A program made the translations under genes and the position numbers. A DNA stretch of 34,070 nucleotides, taken from Clostridia bacterium (lineage in GTDB: Bacteria > Bacillota > Clostridia > Oscillospirales > RGIG7773). Numbering within the stretch: the stretch's first letter is position 1; each line of letters begins with the position of its first letter. The stretch lies in assembly GCA_017554835.1 (NCBI GenBank), contig JAFZHO010000022.1:1-34070 (forward strand), read 5' to 3'. The notes under the pieces are model-generated. The model did no database searches. It was given only the letters and a program-made list of their open reading frames with translations, and was not told the origin of the DNA. Positions 24,491 through 31,135 of this stretch are shown here, in pieces.

Positions 24491-25672
24491 TTATTTAATA
24501 AAAATTGGTGACGTTATAAAATCAAGATTGTTTTCGCGAGGGGTATTATAAAAAGAAAAAGAAAGGTTAGTAAATCTTTTTTCTTTTTCGAAATCGGCGA
24601 TGGCTTTTTCATTGCAGTTTTTTATATGAGAGGGTTTTGTTATTATTGGAAGTGCCGATTTTTTCTTTGCAGATTTTAAAAGTTCTTTTCCTTTTTCGTC
24701 AAAGGCGAGAACTCTTATATAAGAGGGAGAAGATTCTATATCTTCTTTTTTTATGCCAAGAAGATTTGAAATCATTATTCTGCGAAGGCGGGAATGGGCG
24801 TATCTTTTTGATTTGACCTTTTCAAGAAGAGAATTATAATCAGTGGAGTTTGACAATTCTTTTATGAATTTATTCTCAAGGCCCTCTGAAACGTAAGGGT
24901 TTTCTGAAAGTTCGTGCTCACTTGTTAAAAGGAGTTTTTTATAGCATAAATCATAAAATTCTTCCATATTGCAGATTTGGCCGCCTGAAATTTTTTCTTC
25001 CATATCCTGACGGATATTTTCGGGAATAAAGGAAAAATCGAAGGTATTATTTAAGATTTTTTCTCTTATATTTGAAGCGCTGGTAAAATCCCCGCACTCT
25101 TCGGCTGAATCGTGGGAGATAAATGCTCTTTTTACGCCAAATGGTTTTATATCTGAGCCAAGGGAGAGTATGGCTTTTATATATTCGATTGCAAGGATAT
25201 TATTGGGTTTTTCCAAAAGAGTGGCATCCTCTTTTAAAAGAAATTCAACGGTTTTTTGCCTTGCTTTTGCATAGCTTTCGCCACTATCAAGATAGGATTT
25301 TAATTTCTTTGAATATTCATCGGATATAAGAATACGGGCAATTTCTTCTAATTTTTCCGTATTATCGTCTTCGCATCCAAAAGAGAGAAAATCGCAGATG
25401 CCTAAGTTTTCTAAAATAGATACGGCGCCTTTTGCAAAATATTCGGCAGAAGCGGTGGAAAAAAAGGTGGGAAGCTCCAAAACCAGATTTGCCCCGTTTT
25501 GAACTGCCCAGGTGGCTCTTGTCCATTTATCAAAAAGGGCGGGACAACCTCGCTGCACGTATTGACCACTCATAACGCAGATTAGGTTATCGTTTTCGGA
25601 TTTTGTTTTATTTATTTGATAGAGATGACCGTTATGAAAAGGGTTATATTCGCAAATTATACCATAATTCAT
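24491..25672 (-). CDS. tmcAL: tRNA(Met) cytidine acetate ligase
   Basis: 393 residues. TmcAL (formerly YlbM/UPF0348) uses ATP and free acetate to make N4-acetylcytidine at position 34 of elongator tRNA-Met. The nucleotidyltransferase-like N-terminus GIICEYNPFHNGHLYQI contains the HxGH motif, and CVMSGQYVQRGCPALFDKWTRA, LELPTFFSTASAEYFAKGAV and FGCEDDN are typical. A GDFTSASNIREKI segment and RLRRIMISNLLG near residue 298 are also family features. It is divergent from ackA, whose product makes or consumes acetate, a fitting neighbour for an acetate-using enzyme. ATG 25672 has TAAGGAGA upstream. Confidence 0.95.
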   Translation of the reverse strand: MNYGIICEYNPFHNGHLYQINKTKSENDNLICVMSGQYVQRGCPALFDKWTRATWAVQNGANLVLELPTFFSTASAEYFAKGAVSILENLGICDFLSFGCEDDNTEKLEEIARILISDEYSKKLKSYLDSGESYAKARQKTVEFLLKEDATLLEKPNNILAIEYIKAILSLGSDIKPFGVKRAFISHDSAEECGDFTSASNIREKILNNTFDFSFIPENIRQDMEEKISGGQICNMEEFYDLCYKKLLLTSEHELSENPYVSEGLENKFIKELSNSTDYNSLLEKVKSKRYAHSRLRRIMISNLLGIKKEDIESSPSYIRVLAFDEKGKELLKSAKKKSALPIITKPSHIKNCNEKAIADFEKEKRFTNLSFSFYNTPRENNLDFITSPIFIK

Positions 25673-25734
25673 AATATTTCTCCTTAATACACTTGAAAAA
25701 TACGGGTTTTAGTTATATAATAATATATTGTTAT

Positions 25735-25763
25735 TTGAATTATAACATACAATTTTGTAAAAT
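25735..25763 (+). promoter_or_regulatory. Candidate promoter of ackA
   Basis: TTGAAT and TAAAAT are separated by 17 bases in the very AT-rich tmcAL-ackA spacer. A second -10-like TATAAT at 25775-25780 lies too close to the start codon to be preferred. Confidence 0.4.
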
Positions 25764-25796
25764 CATATAGTTAATATAATATTGGAGGGTATTTTT

Positions 25797-26996
25797 ATGA
25801 AAATCCTAGTAATCAACTCAGGAAGCTCATCTCTTAAATATCAGCTTATTGATATGGACGGAGAAAAAGTTCTTGCAAAAGGTCTTTGCGAAAGAATCGG
25901 AATCGACGGTCGTTTGAAACACGAAGACGTAAATTCCGAAGAAGTAGTTATCGATGCAGCAATGGAAAACCACGCAGTTGCATTCCAGATGGTTATCGAT
26001 AAATTGACTAACCCGGAAAAAGGCGTTATTAAATCAACATCCGAAATCGGTGCAGTTGGCCACAGATACGTTAACGGTGGAGAAAAATTCTCCGAAATCG
26101 TTCTTTCAAATGATGATATCGTAGCTCAACTTGAGGATTCTATCGAGTTCGCGCCACTTCATAACCCTGCTCATATCACCGGTATTAAAGCATGTAAAGA
26201 AGTTATGGGCGACGTTCCTCAGTGTATCGTTTTTGATACTGCGTTCCATAGAACTATGCCAAAATACGCATATCTTTATCCACTTCCCTATGAGCTATAC
26301 GAAAAATATGCCGTAAGAAGATACGGTTTCCACGGAACTTCTCATAAATTCGTTTCTCAGAAAGCTGCAGAATTTTTAGGCAAAAAACCTGAAGATTTAA
26401 AAATGATTACCTGCCATCTTGGTAACGGTTCTTCACTTTGCGCAGTTGACGGCGGTAAATGCGTTGATACCTCTATGGGATTCACTCCTCTTGCCGGCTT
26501 TATGATGGGAACAAGATGCGGCGACGTTGACCCATCCGTTGTTACCTACATTATGAAAAAAGAAAATCTTTCTCCTGATGAAATGGCAGATCTTATGAAT
26601 AAAAAATCAGGCGCTCTAGGCGTTTCAGGAATTTCAAGTGACTTCAGAGACCTTGATGCAGCGGTTGAAAAAGGCGACGAAAAAGCAAAACTTGCCCTTG
26701 ATATTTTCGTTTACGGAGTTAAAAAATTCATCGGTTCTTACGCTGCTGCTATGGGCGGACTTGACTGCATGGTATTCACTGCAGGTATCGGCGAAAATAA
26801 CGCTATGCTTCGTGATCGCATCTGCGAAGGACTTGAGTTCCTTGGCGTTTCTATCGATGATGAGAAAAACGCTAAACGCGGTGGAAACAGAGAAATCTCT
26901 TCCGACAATTCAAAAGTTAAAGTTCTTGTTATTCCAACTAACGAGGAGCTTATGATAGCAAGAGAAACAAAAGAACTTGTTGAAAACTTGAAATAA
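25797..26996 (+). CDS. ackA: Acetate kinase
   Basis: 399 residues, standard for AckA. It interconverts acetyl phosphate and ADP with acetate and ATP, the main substrate-level ATP step of fermentation. Family signatures are VINSGSSSLKYQL at the N-terminus, the catalytic-loop region FDTAFHRTMP, RRYGFHGTSHKFVS, HLGNGSSLCAVDGGKCVDTSMGF in two parts and FTAGIGENNA. ATG 25797 follows TTGGAGGG; the longer TTG start at 25782 would overlap that ribosome site. No pta is adjacent. Its 3' end appears to have been a recombination point in a later duplication (27506-27517). Confidence 0.98.
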   Translation: MKILVINSGSSSLKYQLIDMDGEKVLAKGLCERIGIDGRLKHEDVNSEEVVIDAAMENHAVAFQMVIDKLTNPEKGVIKSTSEIGAVGHRYVNGGEKFSEIVLSNDDIVAQLEDSIEFAPLHNPAHITGIKACKEVMGDVPQCIVFDTAFHRTMPKYAYLYPLPYELYEKYAVRRYGFHGTSHKFVSQKAAEFLGKKPEDLKMITCHLGNGSSLCAVDGGKCVDTSMGFTPLAGFMMGTRCGDVDPSVVTYIMKKENLSPDEMADLMNKKSGALGVSGISSDFRDLDAAVEKGDEKAKLALDIFVYGVKKFIGSYAAAMGGLDCMVFTAGIGENNAMLRDRICEGLEFLGVSIDDEKNAKRGGNREISSDNSKVKVLVIPTNEELMIARETKELVENLK

Positions 26997-27016
26997 GTTA
27001 AGACTTAAAAGATAGT

Positions 27017-27052
27017 AAAACTCTCTGCCAAAAGTGGCAGAGAGTTTTTTTA
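27017..27052 (+). terminator. Terminator of ackA
   Basis: AAAACTCTCTGCCA and TGGCAGAGAGTTTT pair around AAAG, followed by a T-run. A related copy occurs at 27549-27579. The A/T symmetry could also terminate the minus-strand XRE gene. Confidence 0.92.
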
Positions 27053-27059
27053 TAAAGTA

Positions 27060-27302
27060 TTATTTGATTTCTTGCTCCAATGTTTTAAAGGTTTCAGTAT
27101 CGAAAAAGTCATAGAGGGATATTTCTAATCCGTCACATAATTTCTTGATAGTAACAATACCTGCGTTTTTGCTTCCACCGTTTATTATATTCTTCAATGT
27201 TGAAGGCGGAACTGCGGAAATTCTCGCCAGAGCATTTACCGACAACCTCTTTTCTTCACATAATTCCAATAATCTGTTTGCTATGGCTTTTCTTGTATCC
27301 AT
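27060..27302 (-). CDS. XRE-family HTH repressor, copy 1
   Basis: 80 residues, almost entirely a Cro/C1-type helix-turn-helix: LSVNALARISAVPPSTLKNI is the HTH core, and the remainder ends in LCDGLEISLYDFFDTETFK. It is 66% identical (53 of 80, counted by eye) to the second copy at 27592-27834, with 31 of 33 matches in the C-terminal part but only 22 of 47 in the DNA-binding part. It is divergent from a truncated SLOG gene, with two CCATATATGG palindromes between them, so autorepression at those sites is likely. GAGGTGAT precedes the ATG. Confidence 0.88.
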   Translation of the reverse strand: MDTRKAIANRLLELCEEKRLSVNALARISAVPPSTLKNIINGGSKNAGIVTIKKLCDGLEISLYDFFDTETFKTLEQEIK

Positions 27303-27360
27303 AATATCACCTCTAAAAAGTTATACACATAGTTTATGCTTTTTAGACAAAGGAAAACGA

Positions 27361-27390
27361 CCATATATGGACTTTTTAGACCATATATGG
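27361..27390. promoter_or_regulatory. Double palindromic operator CCATATATGG
   Basis: Two identical 10-base palindromes, 27361-27370 and 27381-27390, have centres exactly 20 bases apart, about two helical turns. They lie between the divergent XRE copy 1 and SLOG remnant, the place expected for cooperative binding by the XRE protein. Confidence 0.7.
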
Positions 27391-27415
27391 TAAACTTGGT
27401 TAGGCGGTGATTTTT

Positions 27416-27547
27416 ATGTATAAAAATACCTGTTGTTTTTTCGGTCATAGGATAATAAATGAAACGGAAGAACTTAAATCAAAGCTTATTGATATAATTG
27501 AGAAACCTGAAATAAGCTTTTATATGATTATGCTTAAAAAATATTAA
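27416..27547 (+). pseudogene. Truncated SLOG-family gene (duplication scar)
   Basis: A 43-codon frame whose first 30 residues match the intact SLOG protein at 27963 (23 of 30 identical, including TCCFFGHR and LKSKLI). After codon 30 it changes to PEIS and unrelated residues, ending just before a terminator hairpin. The switch DNA resembles the last bases of ackA, so this is best read as a recombination junction. It keeps a ribosome site (GGCGGTG) and may still be translated into a short peptide, but it lacks the SLOG ligand-binding core. Confidence 0.8.
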
Positions 27548-27548
27548 A

Positions 27549-27579
27549 ACTCTCTGCCGAATTTTAGCAGAGAGTCTTT
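27549..27579. terminator. Second copy of the ackA-type terminator
   Basis: ACTCTCTGC and GCAGAGAGT pair around CGAATTTTA. The stem and flanks (TAAAACTCTCTGCC) match the ackA terminator, so the hairpin was carried along in the tandem duplication. Confidence 0.75.
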
Positions 27580-27591
27580 ATTGATAAAATA

Positions 27592-27834
27592 TTATTTAAT
27601 TTCTTGTTCTAAGGTTTTGTAGGTTTCGGTATTAAAAAAATCATAAAGGGATATTTCTAATCCGTCGCATAATTTTTTGATAGTAACAATGCCGGGATTT
27701 TGGCTTTTCTCATTCAAAACACTGTAAAGAGTGGACGGAGATATTCCTGCTATATTTGCTAAAGCGTTTATTGCAATATCCTTCTGACCACATAACTCGA
27801 TAATGCGGTTTGCAACGGCATTTTTAGTATTCAT
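27592..27834 (-). CDS. XRE-family HTH repressor, copy 2
   Basis: 80 residues from ATG 27834, which has GAGGTGAAA upstream; an eight-codon in-frame extension has no ribosome site. The HTH core is IAINALANIAGISPSTLYSV, and the C-terminal half is nearly identical to copy 1 (LCDGLEISLYDFFNTETYK). The presumed recognition helix differs (SPSTLYSVLNEKSQN here against PPSTLKNIINGGSKN), in step with the different palindromes in front of the two copies. It is divergent from the intact SLOG gene and probably represses both itself and that gene. Confidence 0.88.
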   Translation of the reverse strand: MNTKNAVANRIIELCGQKDIAINALANIAGISPSTLYSVLNEKSQNPGIVTIKKLCDGLEISLYDFFNTETYKTLEQEIK

Positions 27835-27881
27835 AATTTCACCTCTACAACATATCATTGATATAATTTTATAAAAATATT

Positions 27882-27943
27882 CGATATATCGTGTGGGATA
27901 TATCGCAAAGTTGAAATGCTTGTGTTATAATTACGATATATCG
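27882..27943. promoter_or_regulatory. Three CGATATATCG-type operators around the SLOG promoter
   Basis: CGATATATCG occurs at 27882-27891 and 27934-27943, with a 9-of-10 match GGATATATCG at 27896-27905. An extended -10 (TGTTATAAT, 27923-27931) sits between the second and third sites, so a bound repressor would cover the -35 region and transcription start. Confidence 0.72.
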
Positions 27944-27962
27944 CACGTGGCGAGGTGGAAAT

Positions 27963-28442
27963 ATGAAAGACAAAACCTGTTGTTTTTTCGGTCATAGAAA
28001 TATAAGTGAAACAGAAGATCTTAAATCAAAGCTTATCGAAATAATTGAGAAATTGATAGTAGAAGAAAAAGTCGATACCTTTCTTTTTGGAAGTAAGAGC
28101 CGTTTTAACAGCTTTTGTCTAGAAGCTATGGCTGAAATAAAAGAAAAATACCCCCACATAAAACGAGTCTATGTGAGAACTGTATATCCTTATATAAGTG
28201 AGCACTATAAAGATTATTTGCTTGAAAGTTACGAGGACACCTATTACCCCGAAAAGATAGTGAATTCGGGCAGGGCGTCCTACGTCGAACGTAATTATGA
28301 GATGATAGATAATAGTCACTATTGTATAGTGTATTACGATGAACCTTGCGCACCGACCACCCGCAAAAGCGGCACCAAAATCGCCTTGGATTACGCTATA
28401 AAAAAAGAAAAACGCATTACGAATATTGCCTCCACTGTGTAA
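27963..28442 (+). CDS. SLOG-superfamily (DUF1273/YpsA-like) protein
   Basis: 159 residues with a Rossmann-like fold: CCFFGHR at residues 6-12, DTFLFGSKSRFNSFCLEAM near 39-57, CIVYYDE near 120 and SGTKIALDYAIKKEK near 136. The fold and the GTKIALDYA motif resemble SLOG proteins, which bind nucleotide-derived ligands and appear in bacterial conflict and stress systems. It is under the XRE copy 2 and three palindromic sites. The last codons (A-S-T-V-stop) fall in the terminal repeat of a MITE-like element, so the native C-terminus may have been replaced. Function beyond ligand binding is not known. Confidence 0.75.
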   Translation: MKDKTCCFFGHRNISETEDLKSKLIEIIEKLIVEEKVDTFLFGSKSRFNSFCLEAMAEIKEKYPHIKRVYVRTVYPYISEHYKDYLLESYEDTYYPEKIVNSGRASYVERNYEMIDNSHYCIVYYDEPCAPTTRKSGTKIALDYAIKKEKRITNIASTV

Positions 28443-28573
28443 GGGGAGGTGGATTTTTGCGGAGCAAAAAGACGGAGGGGTTGTTTTTTTATTTTCCTTT
28501 GATTTTCATAGAATATATAACAATCCTCCCGTCACGCCTTGTGGCGTGCCACCCTCCTTTACACAAGGAGGGC
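28428..28573. mobile_element. MITE-like inverted-repeat element, about 146 bp
   Basis: The ends form long imperfect inverted repeats: GCCTCCACTGTGTAAGG...GACGGAGGGGTTGTT on the left, and GCCCTCCTTGTGTAAAGG...TGACGGGAGGATTGTT reading inward from the right. Each arm contains its own internal hairpin (TTTTTGC/GCAAAAA at 28454-28470 and CACGCC/GGCGTG at 28533-28548). It encodes no protein. Similar TGTGTAAAGGGAG-type repeats are frequent between genes in gut Clostridia, from memory. It provides the TAA stop of the SLOG gene. Confidence 0.75.
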
Positions 28574-28608
28574 TTTTCTTTGGGTGGAAAGTGAATCGTC
28601 TGATTATT

Positions 28609-28692
28609 CGGAACGCATAAATGCGTTCCCTACAATATGATTTCGTTCAACACCGTAGGGGCGGATTCTATATCCGCCCGCAAAAACGGGCG
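28609..28692. repeat. Cluster of GC-rich palindromes in the SLOG-pncC spacer
   Basis: GGAACGCAT/ATGCGTTCC (28610-28629), GGGCGGAT/ATCCGCCC (28659-28679) and CGCCCG/CGGGCG (28675-28692) form hairpins, the last two mutually exclusive. With the MITE this accounts for most of the 378-base spacer 28443-28820; the rest (about 28700-28757) is AT-rich with nothing I recognise. They look like a second kind of intergenic repeat. Confidence 0.7.
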
Positions 28693-28757
28693 ATTCGCAG
28701 TCCCACCTAAAAAGCTCAGCATTTCGTGGATATTTATTTTTTTACAAAAATTATTTG

Positions 28758-28786
28758 TTGACCTTTTTTATGATAAAATATATAAT
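28758..28786 (+). promoter_or_regulatory. Promoter of pncC
   Basis: TTGACC and TATAAT are 17 bases apart, about 35 bases before the proposed TTG start. Its position rules out the longer ORF that would begin at 28755. Confidence 0.78.
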
Positions 28787-28820
28787 AAAATTAAGAAGAT
28801 TATCTAAGGCGGTGATTTTT

Positions 28821-29300
28821 TTGTATTCGGAAAAGCTTGTTAAACTTCTTATTGAAAAAAACTTAAAAATATCAAGCTGCGAATCCTGCACGGGTGGGCT
28901 TGTTTCCAAAAAGATAACGGAAGTTTCAGGCGCTTCGGGGATTTTTGAGTTCGGGGCAGTTACCTACGCCAACGAGTTTAAAAACCTTGTTGCAAAGGTT
29001 TCGGAAATAACGTTAAAAAATCACGGTGCAGTTTCTTCTCAGTGTGCCTTTGAGATGGCAAAGGGAATAAAAGAATTTTCCAAAAGTCATATAGGGATTT
29101 CCACTACGGGAATCGCAGGACCATCGGGGGGAACAAAAGAAAAACCCGTTGGGCTCGTTTTTATCTGCGTTTATTCTGATAAAGGTTATGAAATTAAGGA
29201 AAACCGTTTTGGCGAGAACCTTTCAAGAGAAGAAATCAGAGAGCTTTCCGCGGAAGAAATACTGAAAATTGCAGTTGAACATATAGAAAGATATTACTAA
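28821..29300 (+). CDS. pncC: Nicotinamide-nucleotide amidohydrolase (CinA C-terminal domain)
   Basis: 159 residues, matching a stand-alone CinA C-terminal domain. PncC deamidates NMN to NaMN, returning it to NAD synthesis. Conserved motifs are SSCESCTGGLVSKKIT near residue 20, FGAVTYANEFK and STTGIAGPSGGTKEKPVGLV. The start is TTG 28821, with AAGGCGGTG seven bases upstream; an in-frame ATG at 28755 lies upstream of the promoter. It complements the nadABC operon elsewhere in the window and lies 30 bases before the DUF1385 gene. Confidence 0.9.
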   Translation: MYSEKLVKLLIEKNLKISSCESCTGGLVSKKITEVSGASGIFEFGAVTYANEFKNLVAKVSEITLKNHGAVSSQCAFEMAKGIKEFSKSHIGISTTGIAGPSGGTKEKPVGLVFICVYSDKGYEIKENRFGENLSREEIRELSAEEILKIAVEHIERYY

Positions 29301-29330
29301 AGTGATTGCCACTTTTATAAGGAGTAAAAA

Positions 29331-30281
29331 ATGAAAGAAAAATGTTGTTTCAAAACTTCAATAGGCGGTCAGGCCCTTATTGAAGGAATAATGATGAAAG
29401 GTCCGTCAAAAACCTCTGTTGCAGTGAGAACTCCCGACGGGTCAATAGACGTTAAAACAGAAAATAATAAAACAAAACTTAAAACCCTTCGGAAAATACC
29501 TTTTATCCGTGGGATATTCAATATGATTTTTTCTCTTACCGAGGGGTATAAATATCTTAACTATTCCATCGAAAAATCAGGTCTTGAACTTGAAGATGAA
29601 GAGCCATCAAAATTCGAAAAATGGCTCACAAAGGTTTTCGGCGATAATCTTACTAAAGTGGTAGTAGTTATCGGGTCTGTTCTTGGAGTGGCATTATCCT
29701 TATTTTTATTTATGTTTATTCCAAGTTTCATAACCTCTCTTTTGAGTAAATTATTCAAAGAGGGATATACCGATTTTCTCAAAACTCTTACCGAGGGAAT
29801 TATCAAAATGATAATATTCCTTTGCTATATGGCATCGGTTTCTCTGATGGAGGATATTAAAAGAGTTTTTATGTATCACGGGGCTGAGCATAAATCAATT
29901 CACTGCTACGAAAAGGGTCTTGATTTGACCGTTGAAAACGTGAGAGAATGCAGTCGTTTTCATAAACGTTGCGGAACGTCTTTTATTTTCCTTGTGCTTT
30001 TAATCAGTATCGTTTTATTCTCCGTGCTTAATATTACCTGGGGAAATATTCTTTTCCGCGTTTTGATAAAGACGCTTTGTCTGCCTCTTATTGCGGGAAT
30101 TGCTTTTGAAATTATAAAAATTGCAGGAAGATTTGATAACTTTATAACGGATATTATTTCTGCACCGGGACTATATCTTCAAAGACTTACAACAAAAGAG
30201 CCCGACGATTCTATGATAGAGGTTGCCATCGAAGCGCTTAAAGAGGTGCTTCCCGAAAAAGGTGAAGACGATAAATGGTAA
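29331..30281 (+). CDS. DUF1385 (YqhQ-like) membrane protein
   Basis: 316 residues. The N-terminus has the family signature GGQALIEGIMMKGP, the middle has two hydrophobic segments (about 105-133 and 150-172) and YHGAEHKSIHCYEKG near residue 185, and two more hydrophobic segments follow. The conserved His/Glu cluster suggests metal binding, but the function is unproven. DUF1385 genes often precede prmC in Firmicutes, as here, where the next gene overlaps by 7 bases. A small AAAGTG/CACTTT hairpin lies in the gap before it. Confidence 0.92.
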   Translation: MKEKCCFKTSIGGQALIEGIMMKGPSKTSVAVRTPDGSIDVKTENNKTKLKTLRKIPFIRGIFNMIFSLTEGYKYLNYSIEKSGLELEDEEPSKFEKWLTKVFGDNLTKVVVVIGSVLGVALSLFLFMFIPSFITSLLSKLFKEGYTDFLKTLTEGIIKMIIFLCYMASVSLMEDIKRVFMYHGAEHKSIHCYEKGLDLTVENVRECSRFHKRCGTSFIFLVLLISIVLFSVLNITWGNILFRVLIKTLCLPLIAGIAFEIIKIAGRFDNFITDIISAPGLYLQRLTTKEPDDSMIEVAIEALKEVLPEKGEDDKW

Positions 30282-31135
30282 AAGTTTTTGAGCTTAAAAA
30301 CATAATCCGAAATAGATTAGAAGAAAGCGGAGTTTATAACTCCGCTTTTGAAACGCAGGAGATACTATGCCATCTTCTCTCCTGCAAAAAGGAAAAACTT
30401 ATTGGAATTCTGAATACGGAAATCTCCCACGAGGTTTATGAAAAAGGGCTTGAAATCCTTGAAAAAAGAGAAAAGGGTTACCCTCTTCAATATATAATCG
30501 GTCGGTGGGATTTTATGGGGCTTTCTCTTAATATTTTTGAGGGAGTTCTGATTTTTCGGCCTGATACGGAGTGTATCTGCGAAAAGGCGATTGAGTTTTT
30601 AAAAGAAAGGAAAAACCCAAAAATTCTTGACCTTTGCGCAGGGTCGGGGTGCATTGGGATTTCTCTTTTGCATTATGTTTCGGGGTCTTGTTGCGATTTT
30701 GTTGACCTTTTTGAAAAACCTGTTGAATGCATTAAATCCAATTTGAAGCTTCATAATCTTGAAGATAGATCAGAGGTTTTCAGAAAAGATATTCTTTCGG
30801 GGCTTTCTTTTCTTTCGCGGAAATATAGTTTGATTATTTCGAACCCGCCTTATATCGAAAAAGGGGACACCCGCTTAGAAGAAAACGTTTTGAAATACGA
30901 GCCGAAAACTGCTCTTTTTGCGGAAAATAAGGGCCTTGAATTTTATGAGAGCATTTGCGAAAATAGCTATGATTTTCTTGAAGAAGATGGAAAACTTATT
31001 TTCGAGATAGGTCAGGGTCAGCAAAACGAAGTTATTAAAATAGCCGGGAAAAAGGGTTTTGAATTTTTGGAATTTATTTATGATATTCAGGGGATTATCA
31101 GAGGTTTAGTTTTTACACGGGGGAATAAAATTTGA
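30275..31135 (+). CDS. prmC: Peptide chain release factor N5-glutamine methyltransferase
   Basis: 286 residues. PrmC methylates the Gln of the GGQ motif of release factors RF1 and RF2 using S-adenosylmethionine. The C-terminal Rossmann methyltransferase has ILDLCAGSGCIGISLL near residue 117 and the catalytic SNPPYIEKGD near residue 189; the N-terminal helical domain (RNRLEESGVYNSAFETQEIL) contacts the release factor. It overlaps the upstream DUF1385 gene by 7 bases and the downstream surface-protein gene by 4 bases. The usual neighbour prfA is not next. Confidence 0.95.
   Translation: MVKVFELKNIIRNRLEESGVYNSAFETQEILCHLLSCKKEKLIGILNTEISHEVYEKGLEILEKREKGYPLQYIIGRWDFMGLSLNIFEGVLIFRPDTECICEKAIEFLKERKNPKILDLCAGSGCIGISLLHYVSGSCCDFVDLFEKPVECIKSNLKLHNLEDRSEVFRKDILSGLSFLSRKYSLIISNPPYIEKGDTRLEENVLKYEPKTALFAENKGLEFYESICENSYDFLEEDGKLIFEIGQGQQNEVIKIAGKKGFEFLEFIYDIQGIIRGLVFTRGNKI

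Larger units (their letters stand above)
27005..28052. repeat. Tandem duplication of terminator, XRE gene and SLOG 5' end
   Basis: Unit A (about 26988-27505) and unit B (about 27506-28052) have the same order: end-of-ackA sequence, an ACTCTCTGCC hairpin terminator, a minus-strand XRE gene of 80 codons, palindromic operators, and a plus-strand SLOG gene start. In unit A the SLOG frame leaves homology after codon 30 and continues as CCTGAAATAAG, matching the ACTTGAAATAAG end of ackA, which marks the junction. Confidence 0.8.

Noticed and set aside
27416..27547. Short SLOG-like frame considered as an intact small regulator gene
   Set aside because: Homology stops abruptly at codon 30 and continues into DNA like the ackA end, so a duplication scar is a better explanation, though translation is not excluded.
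28346..28620. Two short plus-strand frames after the SLOG gene
   Set aside because: They consist mainly of the inverted-repeat element and GC palindromes and do not resemble proteins.
29300..29320. AAAGTG/CACTTT hairpin between pncC and the DUF1385 gene as a terminator
   Set aside because: The stem is only six A/T-rich pairs with a short, broken T-run, too weak to call with confidence.
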